The notes beneath the pieces are model-generated. The model saw only the letters and a list, made by a program, of their open reading frames with translations. It searched no databases and was not told where the DNA came from. The position numbers and the translations under genes were made by a program. Positions 1 to 11,885 of a stretch of 64,000 nucleotides of DNA are shown one piece after another. Every line of letters starts with the position of its first letter. Position 1 is the stretch's first letter. Where the stretch lies: positions 9,782,001 through 9,846,000 of the forward strand of contig NC_134152.1 of assembly GCF_033958435.1 (NCBI RefSeq), given 5' to 3'. This DNA comes from Carettochelys insculpta. Taxonomy: Eukaryota > Chordata > Testudines > Carettochelyidae.

Positions 1-3000
1 TAAGCAGTGTGCGGCAGGGCGGCCTTCACCTCCTTGAGTACGCATCGGGGGGAGCGTAGGGTGGAGAGCCCCATGCGCCGGGCGAACGCTGGGGCCTCCA
101 TCCAGTCCCCCCGGTCGTAGTCCAGGAGGTCTCCGACCCTGGTAATTCCACCTAGGACCAGCCTCCAGCACACCGTGGGAGACTGACGCCTGCACACGAA
201 GGTGGGGGTTGTGTAGCAGGGGCTGTGCAAGGAGATCTTCCCCCGCGGTGGCCCCTAAAGACGTGGAGGCTGCAAACAGCTGCCAAGTGTGGAGGTGGTC
301 CTGGTAGAAGGCCGGCAGCTCCAAGAGGCCTCGTGGACGGTCTCTCCAGGATAAGTAAAAGAGCTGCCGGTCGTATGGGAGCCCTCGGTAATGGCGGAGG
401 AAAGCGTGCGCCAGCATACTCCATGCCGGACTATCTGCACTGTTGGTGTTGAGGAGTCCCTGCAGGGCTCGGAGGTGGAAAACATGGACCTGAGTGCGCA
501 TGCAAGTCAGGCCCTGTCCTCCCTCCTCCGGGGGAAGATGAAGTACCCCTGCAGGGACCCAGTGCAGTCCTGGCCAGAAGAACTCCAGGATTAACCTCTG
601 GAGCTGGTCCAGGAAACTCGGGGGTGGGACCAGGGTGCTGAGGTGGTGCCAAAGCATTGACAGGATTGGTTGGTTCAGCACCGGCGCTCTCCCTCGTAGG
701 GAGAGACACTGGAGCAGCCCTGTCCATCTCCGCAACCGCTCAGTGACCCTGCCCTCTAACCCCTGCCAGTTTTCTGGTGGAGAGGGATGTGTGGCGGATA
801 GAAAGACGCCCAGATAGGACAGCGGACCCGCACTCCACCGGATGGCCTGGAGCGCAGGTGGGAGGTGGCTCGTCCTCCACCCAGCCCCAACCACCAGGCC
901 AGAGCTCTTGACCCAGGCAGAGGAGGCCGCCAAGTAGATGGCTTGGCAGGCCTCCAGCCGCACCAAGTCTCCCAGGTCCTGGACCACGAGGAGTACGTCA
1001 TCGGCGTGCGCCGACAGGACCAGCCGCAGCTTTGGCTCACGGAGCACCAACCCCGTCATCCTTCGCCAAAGGAGACAGAGGTAGGGCTCGATGGCCAGAG
1101 CATAGAGCTGGCCTGACAGCGGGCAGACCTGACGCACCCCTTGCCCGAAGCTGACCGGAGTGGTCAGGGTCCAGCTGAGCTTAACCAGACACTGAGGCAG
1201 CGTACGGCACCTGGAGAAACCCGATGAAACGGGGTCCGAAGCTGAAGGCCCGGAGAGTGCCCAGGAGATACCCGTGGTCCACCCTGTTGAACGCCTTCCC
1301 CTGGTCCAAGGACAGGAGGGCGAATGACAGACCATCCCTACACCCAAGCTCCAAGAGATCCCGGACCAGATAGAGGTTATTGAAGATGGTATGGCCTGGG
1401 ATGGTGTAGGTCTGGTCGGGGTGGACCATGTCCTGCAGCACGGACCCCAAGCTACGGGAGATGGCTTTGGCGATTATCTTGTAGACCGTGCCGAGGAGCG
1501 AGATGGGACACCAGTTCCAAAGGTCACGGGGGTCCCCCTTTTTGAGCACCAGGGTGAGGACGGCCCGCCTGCACGACAGGGGGAGGACCCCGCTCTGCAA
1601 GGACTCGGCCCAGATGCTGAGCAGGTCTGGGCCGAGGACGTCCTAAAACACACGGTAGAACTCCATGATCAGCACATCCATGCCCGGGGATTTGTTGGTG
1701 GGCATGAGACGGAGGGCTTCCGAGAGCTCGGCCAGAGTGACAGGAAGCTCTAGCAGGTCCCGGTCGCCTGTGCTGACCGAAGGGAGTTGGTCCCAAAGCA
1801 CTCTGCAGGCGTCGGCGTCAGTCAGATCCGGGGAGAAAAGGGTGGCGTAGAAGGCGCGAGTTCTCTCGCGCATCTCCCCTGGATCCCTAAGAGGGGTGCC
1901 ATTGTCCGTAGGAAGGCAGAGGATGTATTTTTGGCACCCCTCTTTTTCTCCAGTGCATAGAAGAAGCGGGAGCCGCGGTCCATTTCCCGAAGGAGCTGAA
2001 TTCGTGACCTCACCAAGGCCCCCTGTGCCCGGAGGGCGGCGAGGGCCCTGAGCTTGTCCCTCTTCTCCTGGTACATGCTGCAGAGGGATGGATCTCCGGG
2101 GCTGGCGGCTAGATGCCTCTCCAGCTCAAGGACCTCCTGTTCCAGCTGCCCTATCAACGCATCCCGCTGCCGGCTGGCCCCGCCAAGTATAGTCGTGGCA
2201 GAAGAGCCGCGCGCGCACCTTTCCCAGATCCCACCACTGCTGTGCCAAGGGAAGGGTGTGCTGTTGCCCACGTCAGGCCAGCCAGAACTCCCGGAAGGAC
2301 TCCACGAAGCCCACGTCCTCCAGCAGGCTGTTGTTAAAATGCCAGTAGGCCGACCCCCGCTTCCCCAGTGAGAGGGAAGCCTTCACGGCCACCAGGTGGT
2401 GGTCTGAGAAGGGGGCCGGCCGCACACTGGAGGTGTGGGCCTGAGAGAGATGGTGCCACGAGATGTAAATGCGGACCAACTGGGAGTTTACGGATTTATG
2501 GCCCACCACTCGGATGTAGGTGAAACCAGCGTCCTCGTCCGGGTGGTGGCTGTGCCAGACATCCACCAGGGAGTGGTGGTTTAGAAGCTCCCTGACGAGG
2601 TCTGCAGCGGCCTGGCACAGCTCGATCCCCGTGTGGTCCCGCTCCTCGAGGGTGCAGTTGAAATCCCCGCCGAAGACCAGGCACTCGCGAGGATCAATGG
2701 TGTCGAGGAAGGCTGCCGCCTGCCAGAAGAAGGATGTTCTCTCTGGGCCGAGTGTTGGGGCATAGATGTTGATGAGGTGGAGAGGCAGCCCCTCCACCCG
2801 CACCGGGAGATACAGCAGGCGGCCTGGCACAACCTCAACGCTCCCCAGCACCTCGGGCTGCAGGTCTGGGGAGAACAGGGTCGCTACCCCGGCCCGGTGG
2901 GCCGAGAGGTGACTAAAGTGGACTCAGTCTCCCCACTCCAGCCGCCACTTAGCTTTGGCGGCTGGAGTAGTATGGGTCGCCTGTATGAAGGTGACAGAGT

Positions 3001-3070
3001 ACCCCCCCTCCTGGAGGAAGGAGAGCACTCAGCACCTGCGGAGACCCGACCCGCAGCCCCTGGCATTTAG
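1..3070 (-). pseudogene. Tx1-like ORF2 (APE endonuclease and reverse transcriptase), broken
   Basis: In life the protein nicks target DNA and copies the element RNA at the nick. The endonuclease covers about 3065-2273: INIYAPT and the FGGDFNCTLEERDH motif (metal-binding Asp/Asn) are visible, followed by FSDHHLV with the late catalytic Asp-His. A charged linker (2271-1822) ends in SRFFYALEKKRG. RT follows: NKSPGMD near 1690; motif A as SLDQGKAFNRVDH in the 1181-1600 frame, with Asn where AFD is usual; and a HADDVLLVVQ version of the YADD box near 985-1020. The C-terminal region (about 1-500) retains Tx1-like readings in shifted frames. There are several frame changes, plus an in-frame TGA in the N-terminal endonuclease near 2920. 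Its reading begins where ORF1 ends (about 3067). Not functional. Confidence 0.78.
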
Positions 3071-5966
3071 AGTGGCAAAGATGATCGGTGCCATTTGGAG
3101 GGCTGGGGAGGATCCTTGCCAGAGGGAGCACCGACGGTTCCCATGGGGCCACGCAGCAAACCGCGACCCACCCCAAAAGTGATGAGGGCATCACGGAAGC
3201 TGTGGGCCTGTTCGTAAGCCGTGGCGTCCCTCCTCCCGGTCCCCTTGCCCTCCTTCAGAAGGGCCCTCACAGATTCTAAGATGGAGTGGAAATCCCCCCA
3301 GCGCTGGAGGGCAAGGGCAACCTTGTTCTTGGAGCCACAAACGTTCTTCAAGAACTGGCGCATCTCCCCCACCAGCGCATGGGGTGCCAAGGCCTCGGGG
3401 TCTTGAGTACCCATCGGCTTCGTGTTTTTTTGGGCCCCATGGCCAGAGAAAAGATTGAGGTGGGGGCTGGGGTCTGATTTTGGGAGGGATGAGGGTGGCA
3501 GAGGGAGAGCAGCCCCAGAAGTGCCGGGAGAGGGCGATACAAGGGGGGCCTCCCGAGGGGTTACGGCCTCAGGGGAGGCTATTAGTGGGCAGGGGTCAAA
3601 AGGAGGGGTAGGAAGAGGAGGGTGGGGGCCGGGGGGATGGAAATCAGCAGGGGAAGGGAAGGGTGGTGAGGGGGCTGGGGGAAGGGAGGGAGTGGAGTGG
3701 AGGGGAGGGTCTGGAAGGGGTAGGATTGTGGGTTCTGGGGCGGGGCATTGGCTGGGAGAAGGTATAGGGGTGGTGGCAAGTGGTGGGGCTAAAGTGGGAG
3801 CAGGGGTGGGGATATGAACAGAAGGGGTCTCGGCAGGGGGGCTTCCTTGGGTGGTGGGGGGGGAGAGGGGGGTAAGGGCAAGGTGCCAGCACACTCAGCA
3901 GCAGGTGCCAACAGGTTGGAGGGGGGGTGGATGTCAGGGTTTACAGTTCTAGGGGTGGGGGGCGTACAGGGGAAACGCTGATTCCTCTGGGGCGTCCAGG
4001 GGCAGGCCGACCTCCGCCGGGAGGTCGTTCCTGGTTAAGGGGGGGGTCGCCCCCTGAGATGTTTCAAAGCAGAGGGGAGTGGTAGTTGGGGGATCACTGG
4101 TGGGTGGGGAGGGGGAAGGTGGGGGGGGTGGAGAGTGAATAGACAGCCGATAGGCCTCCAGTAGTAGGCCATCTACGTCCAGGGCCACCAGGGTGAGGCC
4201 CAGGGCCTCGACCTCTTGCAAGAGGAGGGCGAGGCCGAGGCCCACCTCCTCTGGGCGCTCCACAGCAGCGGTCTGGATAGCGGCCAGAGGGGTGTCGGAG
4301 GAGGGCACGGGCACAGAAAAGGCCATCTCAGCCTCCTTGGGCTCTGGCTCCGGGGCAGAGGGGATGTTGTCTTTCTTGGCTGCCACCACGGCGGCCTCCA
4401 TTGCCCCCGGCAGATGGTTGGTAGCTGGGAGTTCGGCAGGTGGATCGGGGCTAGCACCTCTCTCTAGTGCTTTGCGCGGCACCTCCACTCCGTCCTCCGA
4501 TGGGGTGGGGTGCCGGGCGTGTGCACTCCTTTTCTTCCGCTTCCCCCCCACCAGTACTCAGCCCTCTGAGGAGGCGGGCTGGGCTGTAGAGGAGGAGGGG
4601 CCAGGGGACAGAGCTGACGAGGAGGGAGGGAGGGAAGAGGGGGGCGGGGCAGCAAGGGAGAGGGTCAACCTGCCCTGGGATGGGCCCTCTTCTGGTCCTG
4701 CCGCCAGCCCTGCCTCCCTCTCCTCCGCAGGCCCGGCTCTCGTGCCCGCTTGGGCGCCGGCGCCTGCTTCTTCTTGCCCGGCACCATGCAGCCGGGCGCC
4801 CTCCGACACCCAAGCAGCAATGGATCCATCCAAGACAAGAGGAGGATGGGCAGTCTCAGGGCCTGTTGCGGTCGAGGCGCCGCCGATCTCGTGGCTGACG
4901 CCCCCTGGGTCAGAGGAGGTCCTGGGCTCCTCTTCGTGTCGGGCCAGGGGACAATCCCTCTGGACGTGCCCCGCCACCCGTCACACAAAGCACTGGGCCT
5001 CCCCCAGCGTATAAAAGAGACCCAGTACTGGGCCCCTTGATAGGGCACCAGTATAGTCCCCTCCTGGGCCACCACGCCCTGTGCTGCCGCCGGCAGCAGT
5101 TGGACACGGGCCTGCCGGCGGAAGGAGAGCACGTGCCATAGGGCGGTGTCTTTACAGCCTAGGGGGAGGGGACTCAGGACTGACAAAGGCCGGCCCAGGG
5201 CGGTGAGGAAAGGCAGAAGGGCAGAGTTGGGAAGGAAGGGTGAAGCAGAAGAAAAAACCACGCACACACCCAGGTCTTCGAGTGGCTCCAAGGGCACGTG
5301 AACTCTCCCAACCGTCAGGCCCCTCTCCACCGCCTCCTGGGCAGCGGCCTCCGAAGCCAGGAAGAAAATGATCTCCGCCACTACGGCCGCGGGCCCCACC
5401 ACCCCTGCCAACACCCGCACATAGGTCTCCACATGGGGCGAGGCAGCCACCAGGAGGCAGCGGACTCCGTGCCTCCTGGTGAGCGCGGGGAGGGGGCCGC
5501 GACCGTCAGGGATGGTAGTCCTGGCGGAGGCGGAAGGAGCAGGGTGCGGGGCAGCGGCCGCCGCCTGGGCATATGACCTGGGGGCCGAGAGGTTGGGGCC
5601 CCCAGGAGTGGTGGAGGGAGCAGGGGGGAGGGAAGAAGGGGAGGCTGCAGTGTGTGTTTTAGCAGCCGGGGTGAGAGTCTCTGCTATGGGGGGTCTGGCC
5701 TTCCGGGTGGGGCTCTTGCCCTTTCTTTTCCCCTGGCCCTTCCTGCCCTTTTGGTGGGGTGGGTTCGGGGCTGGGTCGCCAAAGGATGCTGCGGCGGAGG
5801 CAGTAGGAACCCCGGAGCCTGCGCCCGTGCCCTCAGCTGACATGGTGGCAGAGTTCCAGGCGGCCCTGGACAAGTGGGCCACTGTTTCAGGGGTGGGAAG
5901 GGTGACAGTGGAGGGGAGAGGGAGGGGGAGATCACCGGATGACCCCCCAGTGGGCACAGAGGTCAC
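3067..5966 (-). pseudogene. Tx1-like ORF1 (RNA-binding protein), broken
   Basis: ORF1 proteins of this group coat the LINE RNA. The start at 5966 opens a 433-codon frame with a basic segment (KGRKGQGKRKGK), an Ala-rich stretch, then a segment of alternating hydrophobics (about residues 160-290) that could be an RRM-like fold. A CCHC zinc knuckle follows on the minus strand near 4941-4992 with spacing C-X2-C-X4-H-X4-C, but its second Cys codon is TGA (4981-4983), and a frameshift is needed to reach it. Downstream frames (4551-3949, 3894-3067) carry Pro-rich tracts and a C-terminal block around EMRQFLKNVCGSKNK. Three or more frames must be joined to read the whole protein, so it is dead. Confidence 0.7.
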
Positions 5967-6010
5967 ATTGGTGGGTTTAGGAGGGAAGGAGTTTGTTGGG
6001 GGTGGGGACC

Positions 6011-7560
6011 TTTAAGAGAGTGGGGGAGGGGGAAGAGAGGGGAAGGGAAGGAAGGAGTGAGGAGTGGCTGCCTCCCTCCCCCGCCGGGCTGAGGACCCAG
6101 TCAGATGAGGGAAGGGCAGGGCAGGGCAGGGCAAGGGGAGTGAGGCGAGGGAAAGGGGAGCACAGAAATGGCCACAACTCCCAGCACAGGATGGTAAGAT
6201 AGCTCCTGTTTCTGCACTGGGATGTGAAGGGAATCAAACTCTGTGCATGTGTGGGGGGAGCTCAGGCGCTTAACTGAAACAGAAATGGGGGAGCACGGTC
6301 ACGTGGAGGAGGGGGGATTGGCAGGAGGGGTGGCACAGCCAGCCTAGGGGGAGGCTAATGGGGAAAGAGGTGTGCCCACGTGCACCTGAGGGGTGGGCCC
6401 GCAGCAGCTGCTGCAGAACCTTGAGAAGCCTGGGGGGAGGAGGAAGGGGCAGCTGGTTGGGGGGGAGGCCCCCATGGCAGCTGGGTGTGGGGAGGGCAGT
6501 AAGGGAGGGAGTGGCTGCAGGGGTGGGGCAGGGGCCACACCCTAACACCCCACCCCTGGCTATGCAGCTGCCCCTCTGGAGCCCCGGTGGAGACAGGCCC
6601 TGCCCAAACTCACCCCTCCCCAAGCCGCTCCACAGGAGGCTGTGGAGGGAGCCCAACCACCGCTTTGAGAAAACCCCTTACCTTCTCCAAGCAGTGAGAA
6701 TGCAGCAGCTGCTAGATGAAGGGGTGGGCCCAAATGAGGGTCCAGCAGTCTCCCCCCCAAAAGATGGAAAAGAGGGGGGACCCCCCTGCTAAAGGGCAGG
6801 GGGCAAGAGTCCCCCACCCTCCACCTGCCCAGCAGCTCCCGAGAGAACTAGCTGGAAGGGTGGAGGAGCAGGAGGGAAGCTGACCCCAGAAAGTGGTGGG
6901 GGTAAGACAGCCCTGCAGGGGCTTCAGGCAGCCAGGGGCTGTCTGTCTCCCGGCACCTTGCCTTCCAACTGTGGGGGGGTCCTATGGTAGCAGCAGCCCT
7001 GCAGGAGCCTCCTAGGAGGCCTACGGGGTCCTGCCTGGAGCACCTGCCAAGCAGAAGGGCTGACAGGGCAATCACAGGCGGTTGTGTGGGAGATGGCTCA
7101 GCCTAATTAAGGCCAGGTGGCCCAATGACTGGACTAATAAAAGGCCTGTAAAACCCTTCACAGTGGGAAGAGCAGAGAGTGAGAGGTGAGCAGAGAGATG
7201 CAAGGAGATAGGAGCGGTGAGAGAGAGAGAACAGGTTTGAGAGGAGCAGCAAAGAGCAGCAGGAAAACCAGAGATCAAGGAGAGGGAGAGTGGGAACTTC
7301 TACAGATCCAGAGTGGGGACCCATGACTGCTATAGCCTGGAGAAGGTACTGAGGAGAATCATCTGGGTAAGTGGCCCGGGGAGGAGAGCTGCTGTGCCAA
7401 GGGCCAAGGGAGTCAGCTCCTTCCCCTGGCAGCTGCACTGGGTCCCTGGGCCAGAACCTGGCACAAGTGGGCAGGGGACGGGTTCCCCCCAGACCACCCC
7501 TCACCCCAGCGAGGGCAGCAGGGCCCTTAAGTGGTCCTAGTGGACTAGAGGCCCAGGAAT
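6011..7560. other. GC-rich unassigned stretch beside the LINE
   Basis: Purine-biased, G-rich on the plus strand from about 6010 to 6500, then mixed GC-rich DNA. Open frames here are short and low-complexity (Pro/Ser-rich), so I call no gene. The first 250 bases may be the LINE 5' UTR. The part from 7080 to 7560 resembles a promoter plus leader of an unidentified repeat. Confidence 0.4.
7096..7160 (+). promoter_or_regulatory. possible TATA-type promoter of an unidentified repeat
   Basis: A TAATTAAGGCC motif is followed about 35 bases later by AATAAAAGGCC, a TATA-like box, and then by a purine-rich leader of AGAG repeats (7165-7300) and a GTAAGT-type splice donor near 7366. The arrangement resembles promoters of LTR or non-LTR elements in sauropsids. 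No downstream ORF supports it, so the call is weak. Confidence 0.25.
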
Positions 7561-9215
7561 AGGACTGACTTTGTCACACTGCAATCTAGCATTATTTTAG
7601 TTAGATGGATATCTGCTTATCATGGGTCTGTCCAAGTTTTCTGTGGTCCTATAAAGTTTGTTTAAAGTCAGCTGTTCTGGGTTTCACTGCTCTCACTAGA
7701 GGTTCAACCTCGACTAGAGTTTCTTCTGTTACAGCCTTAATATGGATACAGAAACCAGCCGAGAAGGCAAATTACTCCACCTTGAGATGGGATTTGTATT
7801 CTCTCTCTCTCTCTCTCTCTCACACCCGCACACTCACTATGATTCCCCAATACCTGGCAGAATTCATGAGATGTTCATAAATAAATCCCCCTGAATCAAA
7901 TAACAAATATTACCTTTCTATGCTTATGATTGTAGAATCTCCACATAGTGTTGCCTAGAATAATGGATAAAATGAACTACTGATCCAGACAAATACGTGT
8001 TATAACATCTGGGAAGATTTGTAAAGGAAGCCCAGTATCTATGAAAACGCAATATTTATTGTCCTGTTCTGGACTAGCATTGTGAGTATTTTAAAGCTTT
8101 CACTTTCCCATACTACAGAGTATTATCAGGCTGGTTTAATTTCAAGAAATACAGGGCCAAATTCTGGTCTTGGTTGCTAATTCCAATACTTCCTTTTACT
8201 GTGTGTTTAAAATATATGACCAGATAGGAGTGGGTTTGTTTTACCCATGAAAGCTCATGACTTCATAAATGTGCTAGTCTCTCAGGAGCTACAGGACTTA
8301 TTTGTGAAGCTACAAACGAACATGGCTGCCCCTCTGAAATGACAGACATTAAGATAATAGTCGTCAGATACTGCTTTTTTAGTGGCTTCTGCAGTTTATG
8401 TTGATGCACTTACTCCATATTTAAACAATATAATTGAAAGCAGAACTTGGCACAATACCATTAGATCTGGGATACTCTGTGTGTGTTTTTTTTTTTTTTT
8501 TTTGTTTAATTCTTGATCTGTCAGAGAAGGTAATAGTTTTAAAATAAGCTCTTCAGTCATCTTTTTCCTCTAAAATCTGGTTGGCACTGAAACAAAATCT
8601 CAGCATAAAACCCTAAAAGAATGTTTATTCTCCTGTAAAACACTTTCAAATGGAGACTTTATACGCTCCATGTGAAGATACCTCATATTCTATAAATAAT
8701 GCTCATATGTAAATTTCAAGGCAAATATTTGAGTATAGATATTATAATTCTGTCAAATTTTAAGTTCATTTGCATGAAAACTGTTTGCAACTTTGTGGAA
8801 CAGGCCAAGGCAATTCTTCGAATAAATGGCTTGATAAATAAATGTATGCCTGTATATAAAAATTTGGATTTTCACACAGATTATCAGTAACTGTGCTAGA
8901 CAACATTCTGAGAACGATTGTTTGAATGAAATGTCACGAAAATTGGTACAAATCATTTTGGTATCTTTCAATTTTCTCTCTTCTTTTAAATTTTAAGTAG
9001 GTCAGATCAAGTAAGATGGAGATTTCCCCTTTTTGGTATCCTTGAACATCATCATATTCAAAGTCTACTATCTTAATTGATGTTACCTTTCTAGTGAAAA
9101 ATGGATTTATAAAAGAGAGAGAGAGAAACCCAGCAGTGAGCATCCTCTGATTCATGTATGTACATTACCCACTACTATATTTCTGCATCAGTAATTCTCT
9201 CAGATAATGAACATT
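7561..9215. other. AT-rich DNA without recognisable genes
   Basis: Contains a fragment (about 7596-7750) resembling the interior of the MITEs at 12103 and 37733: both share a run like ATCATGGGT.TGTCC and ATAAAGTTTGTTTA. A short CT microsatellite sits at 7799-7824 and an oligo-T run near 8485. Nothing else is recognisable. Confidence 0.5.
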
Positions 9216-10020
9216 TTAACCAGTAGTAGTAGGCATCCTTCAGTCTGCATAGACTACGGATTGTGCTCTTTATAGTTTCAACTGAGGATTTCATTTTCAG
9301 CGTCTACTGTGACTATGAAGACCCACACGAGAGTGACAGTCCTTGCTGCATCTCTTGCAGATGTGGTGGGTGTCTGTCAAGTCCTTACTGTGCTTTCTGT
9401 GCGCTTGCTTCTCCTCTGCTAGGTGTCTGATCCTCATCTCGCCCTTCTGAAGGCCCTTGTGTAACCCCTGCCTCCATCTGCTGTGGTCGTCTGCTAGTTC
9501 TTCCCAGTTGTCCAGCTCGATGTCTACCTCTCTGAGATCTCTCTTGCAGACATCTTTGTAGCGCAACTGGGGGCGTCCGGGAGGTCTCTTGCCAGAGGTT
9601 AGCTCACCATACAGGATGTCTTTTGGAATCCTTCCATCACTCATCCTGTGGATGTCGCCAAGCCAGCGGAGCCGATGCTGCCTGAGGAGGGTGTGCATGG
9701 TTGGGATTCCAGCTGGCTTGAGGACAGTAGTGTTGGTCACCCTGTCCTTCCATGATATTCCAAGGATGCGCCTGAGGCAGCGCAAGTGGAAGACGTTCAG
9801 CCTCTTTTCCTGGCAGGCATACAGGGTCCAAGACTTGCTGCCATAAAGGAGGGTGCTGAGGATGCAGGCTCTGTAGACTTGCATTTTGGTGTGAGTGTAC
9901 AGCTTGTTGTTATTCCACACTCTGTTGCTGAGTCTGGACAGAGTTGTGGCTGCTTTTCCGATCCTCCTATTTAGCTCAGTGTCCAACGACAGGGTGTCAG
10001 TGATGGTGGACCTGAGTAGT
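9216..10020 (-). mobile_element. 5'-truncated LINE of the APE/C-terminal zinc-finger family
   Basis: The minus strand encodes the last 229 codons (9986-9297) of the same LINE family found at 48.6-54.1 kb. The residues after RT (KMQVYRACILSTLLYGS), the HRLRWLGDIHRM block and GRPQLRYKDVCKRD match closely. The C-terminus ends in a C2H2-like finger (CKRCSKDCHSRVGLHSH). The 3' tail ends in ACT repeats (plus strand AGTAGTAGT near 9224). Truncation at about 10020 is typical 5' truncation. The clade is not assigned with confidence. Confidence 0.78.
9297..9986 (-). pseudogene. LINE ORF2 C-terminal fragment
   Basis: A continuous 229-codon frame lacking endonuclease and RT catalytic domains; its first Met is internal to the original protein. 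It covers the thumb/connector region and the terminal Cys-His finger. Because it preserves the C-terminus missing from the 54-kb copy, it shows what that copy lost. Not expected to be functional. Confidence 0.75.
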
Positions 10021-10154
10021 GTTAATAATAGAAAAAAAAAAAAACAGTCTCTTCACTTGTTAGTAACAAAATTAGAAAATGTTTTGATTATTGAACTTTT
10101 GTACATGTGGTTGGAAAGTCCATATTTGCAATATAAAACCACTAGGGTTTACAC

Positions 10155-10891
10155 AGAGAGATGTCTACAGAGCAAAGGTATTTTGGAATAACAGCTGCTA
10201 TTCTGAAATAACTTTGGCCACATCTACACAGCACAACCACTATTTTGAAATAATTTCAAAATAGAGGATGGCTTATTTCAAATTTGGTAAACCTCATTCT
10301 ACGAGGAATAGCACCTATTTCAAAATGGACATTTTGGAGCAGGGGCTACATAGACAGGGAATAGAGGCTATTTCAAAATAAGCTATAGTGTGTTCGAGGG
10401 CTCTGATCTGATTTAGGCACTATTGTGTCTCAATGCTATATTTCAAAATAGCCAGCACTATTTTGATATGCATTTTATATGTAGATGCACTGTTTCAAAA
10501 TAAGTTATTCTGAAAAATCTCTTTGGCTCTGTCTACACTTGCATTCCTCTTTCAAAAGAGGGATGCAAATGATGGAAATCAAGGAAGCAAATGAGGCACT
10601 ATGTACATATATTGTGCTTCATTTGCATAATCTCTTTTTGGAAGAGATTCTTTCAAAAGAAGAAAAGGCAGTGTAGATGGGGCTCTTTCGAAAATAAACC
10701 CCATCTTGGAAAGAACCCTTCTTCTGCCAATAAAAAGACTATACAAATGAGGCATGTGATATGTAAATCAGTGCCTCATTTGCATTTTGATTTCCCTCAT
10801 TTACATTCCTCTTTTGAAAGAGGAATGCATGTGTAGACACATCCTTCCAGAATAGCTTATTTCAAAATAATGCTTCTGTGTTGATACAGCT
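10155..10891. repeat. TTTTGAAA-rich MITE with a nested MITE
   Basis: Outer element rich in ATTTTGAAAT/ATTTCAAAAT, starting near 10155 or 10216 (GGCCACATCTACAC) and ending at 10891 with GATACAGCT, the complement of the left tip. It belongs to the same family as the outer element at 42565-43416 and the fragment at 54092-54206. The left border is ambiguous because two TIR-like starts occur about 60 bases apart. Confidence 0.6.
10525..10844. repeat. nested 320-bp MITE with TTT/TTC flanks
   Basis: Ends are GGCTCTGTCTACACTTGC on the left and the complement of GGATGTGTCTACACATGC on the right, continuing into a matching stretch around CATTCCTCTTT. Flanks TTT (10522-10524) and TTC (10845-10847) fit a 3-bp duplication with one change. 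Removing it joins the two halves of the outer MITE. Confidence 0.65.
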
Positions 10892-11220
10892 AGAGAAAGC
10901 AGCAGATGATGATAAACATGCAACCAAAATGAACTGTGTGAATACATAGTAATTGTAATATACAGGTGACTGATGGCTCTTCCATCTCTGAATTTCCTCT
11001 CTGTTCTTTCCTGTAAGACTTACCTTCTTTTTCTTATTTACTATAAAAAGTGTTTATTAAGAAAAGCTAATAAAAGATTTGACTTGAAGAAAGTATTTGC
11101 TATTACAATGACTAAGACCTTTATTGGATTCTGATTTTAACCTATTGAGTGAGAGAAGTGAATCATATGTTGGAAATGGTAGAATTCCTCAGATGAGCTT
11201 TGTTATATTTTTTTAAAAGT
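10892..11220. other. no recognisable feature
   Basis: AT-rich sequence between two MITEs with no ORF or repeat I can identify. Confidence 0.5.
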
Positions 11221-11656
11221 CTCTACGTCTACACGTGCCCCAAACTTCGAAATGGCCATGCAAATGGCCATTTCGAAGTTTACTAATGAAGCGCTGAAAT
11301 GCATATTCAGCGCTTCATTAGCATGCGGGCGGCAGCGGCGCTTCGAAATTGACGAGCCTTGCCGCCGCGCGGCGCGTCCAGATGGGGCTCCTTTTCGAAA
11401 GCACGCCACCTACTTCGAAGTCCCCTTATTCCCGTGAGCTCATCGGAATAAGGGGACTTCGAAGAAGGTGGTGTCCTTTTGAAAAGGAGCCCCTTCTGGA
11501 CGCGCCGCGCGGCGGCAAGGCTCGTCAATTTCGAAGCGCCGCTGCCGCCCGCATGCTAATGAGGCGCTGAATATGTATTTCAGCGCTTCATTAGTAAACT
11601 TCGAAATGGCTATTTGCATGGCCATTTCGAAGTTTGGGGCACGTGTAGACACAGCC
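11221..11656. repeat. 436-bp full-length palindromic MITE, copy 1
   Basis: The whole element is an inverted repeat with no spacer. The dyad centre is GAGCTC at 11436-11441, exactly at the midpoint. Tips are CTACGTCTACACGTGCCCC on the left and the complement of GGCTGTGTCTACACGTGCCC on the right. Each arm contains smaller palindromes (TTCGAAATGGCCAT and its complement around TTTGCA; AATGAAGCGCTGA with its complement). Nine TTCGAA-type motifs and GC-rich CpG blocks survive, suggesting youth. Arms differ only at scattered bases. I found no clear target duplication. Similar tips to the Harbinger at 24303 suggest shared mobilisation. Confidence 0.85.
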
Positions 11657-11773
11657 TTCTGTGTTAAAGGAAATTTTCTAACATTAAAGCCATTTGCAAT
11701 TATATTAATTATACTAATTCATTCATAAACAGGAGCACTGTTACATTTTTTTTTTTATGTGGGCATATTCACT

Positions 11774-11885
11774 GCAGCCACATCTACGTGAGAGAGTTTT
11801 GTCAACAAAATTTGCAGAGCGTCCACGCTAAAACCATGTTCTATCCATGGTAAATTGACATAAAGTGACACACTTTTTTTTTTTT
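11774..11885. repeat. left-end fragment of a GTCAACA-type MITE
   Basis: CAGCCACATCTACGTGAGAG followed by TTTTGTCAACAAAA and GAGCGTCCACGC resembles the left ends of the elements at 19738 and 42135. The right part is missing, and a T-tract at 11875-11890 follows. Confidence 0.5.

Larger units (their letters stand above)
1..6010 (-). mobile_element. Tx1-like LINE, truncated by the window edge
   Basis: Two-ORF non-LTR retrotransposon on the minus strand. A proline-rich ORF1 with a zinc-knuckle relic lies upstream (right) of an ORF2 with APE endonuclease, linker and reverse transcriptase. Order and motifs fit the L1/Tx1 group known from frogs and turtles. The 3' end runs off the left edge of the window. 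The 5' end is not sharply defined; I place it just beyond the ORF1 start near 5966. The region is much more GC-rich than its right flank. Many frameshifts and stops make this an inactive copy. Clade assignment is from recognition of motifs, not an alignment. Confidence 0.8.

Noticed and set aside
3422..5014. Long plus-strand frames rich in Gly, Ala and Ser
   Set aside because: They are antisense shadows of the proline-rich Tx1 ORF1.
11307..11570. 73-codon open frames on both strands of both palindromic MITEs, similar to one another
   Set aside because: They are the same sequence read from each arm of the palindrome. No known domain is visible, and GC-rich CpG codons explain the openness.
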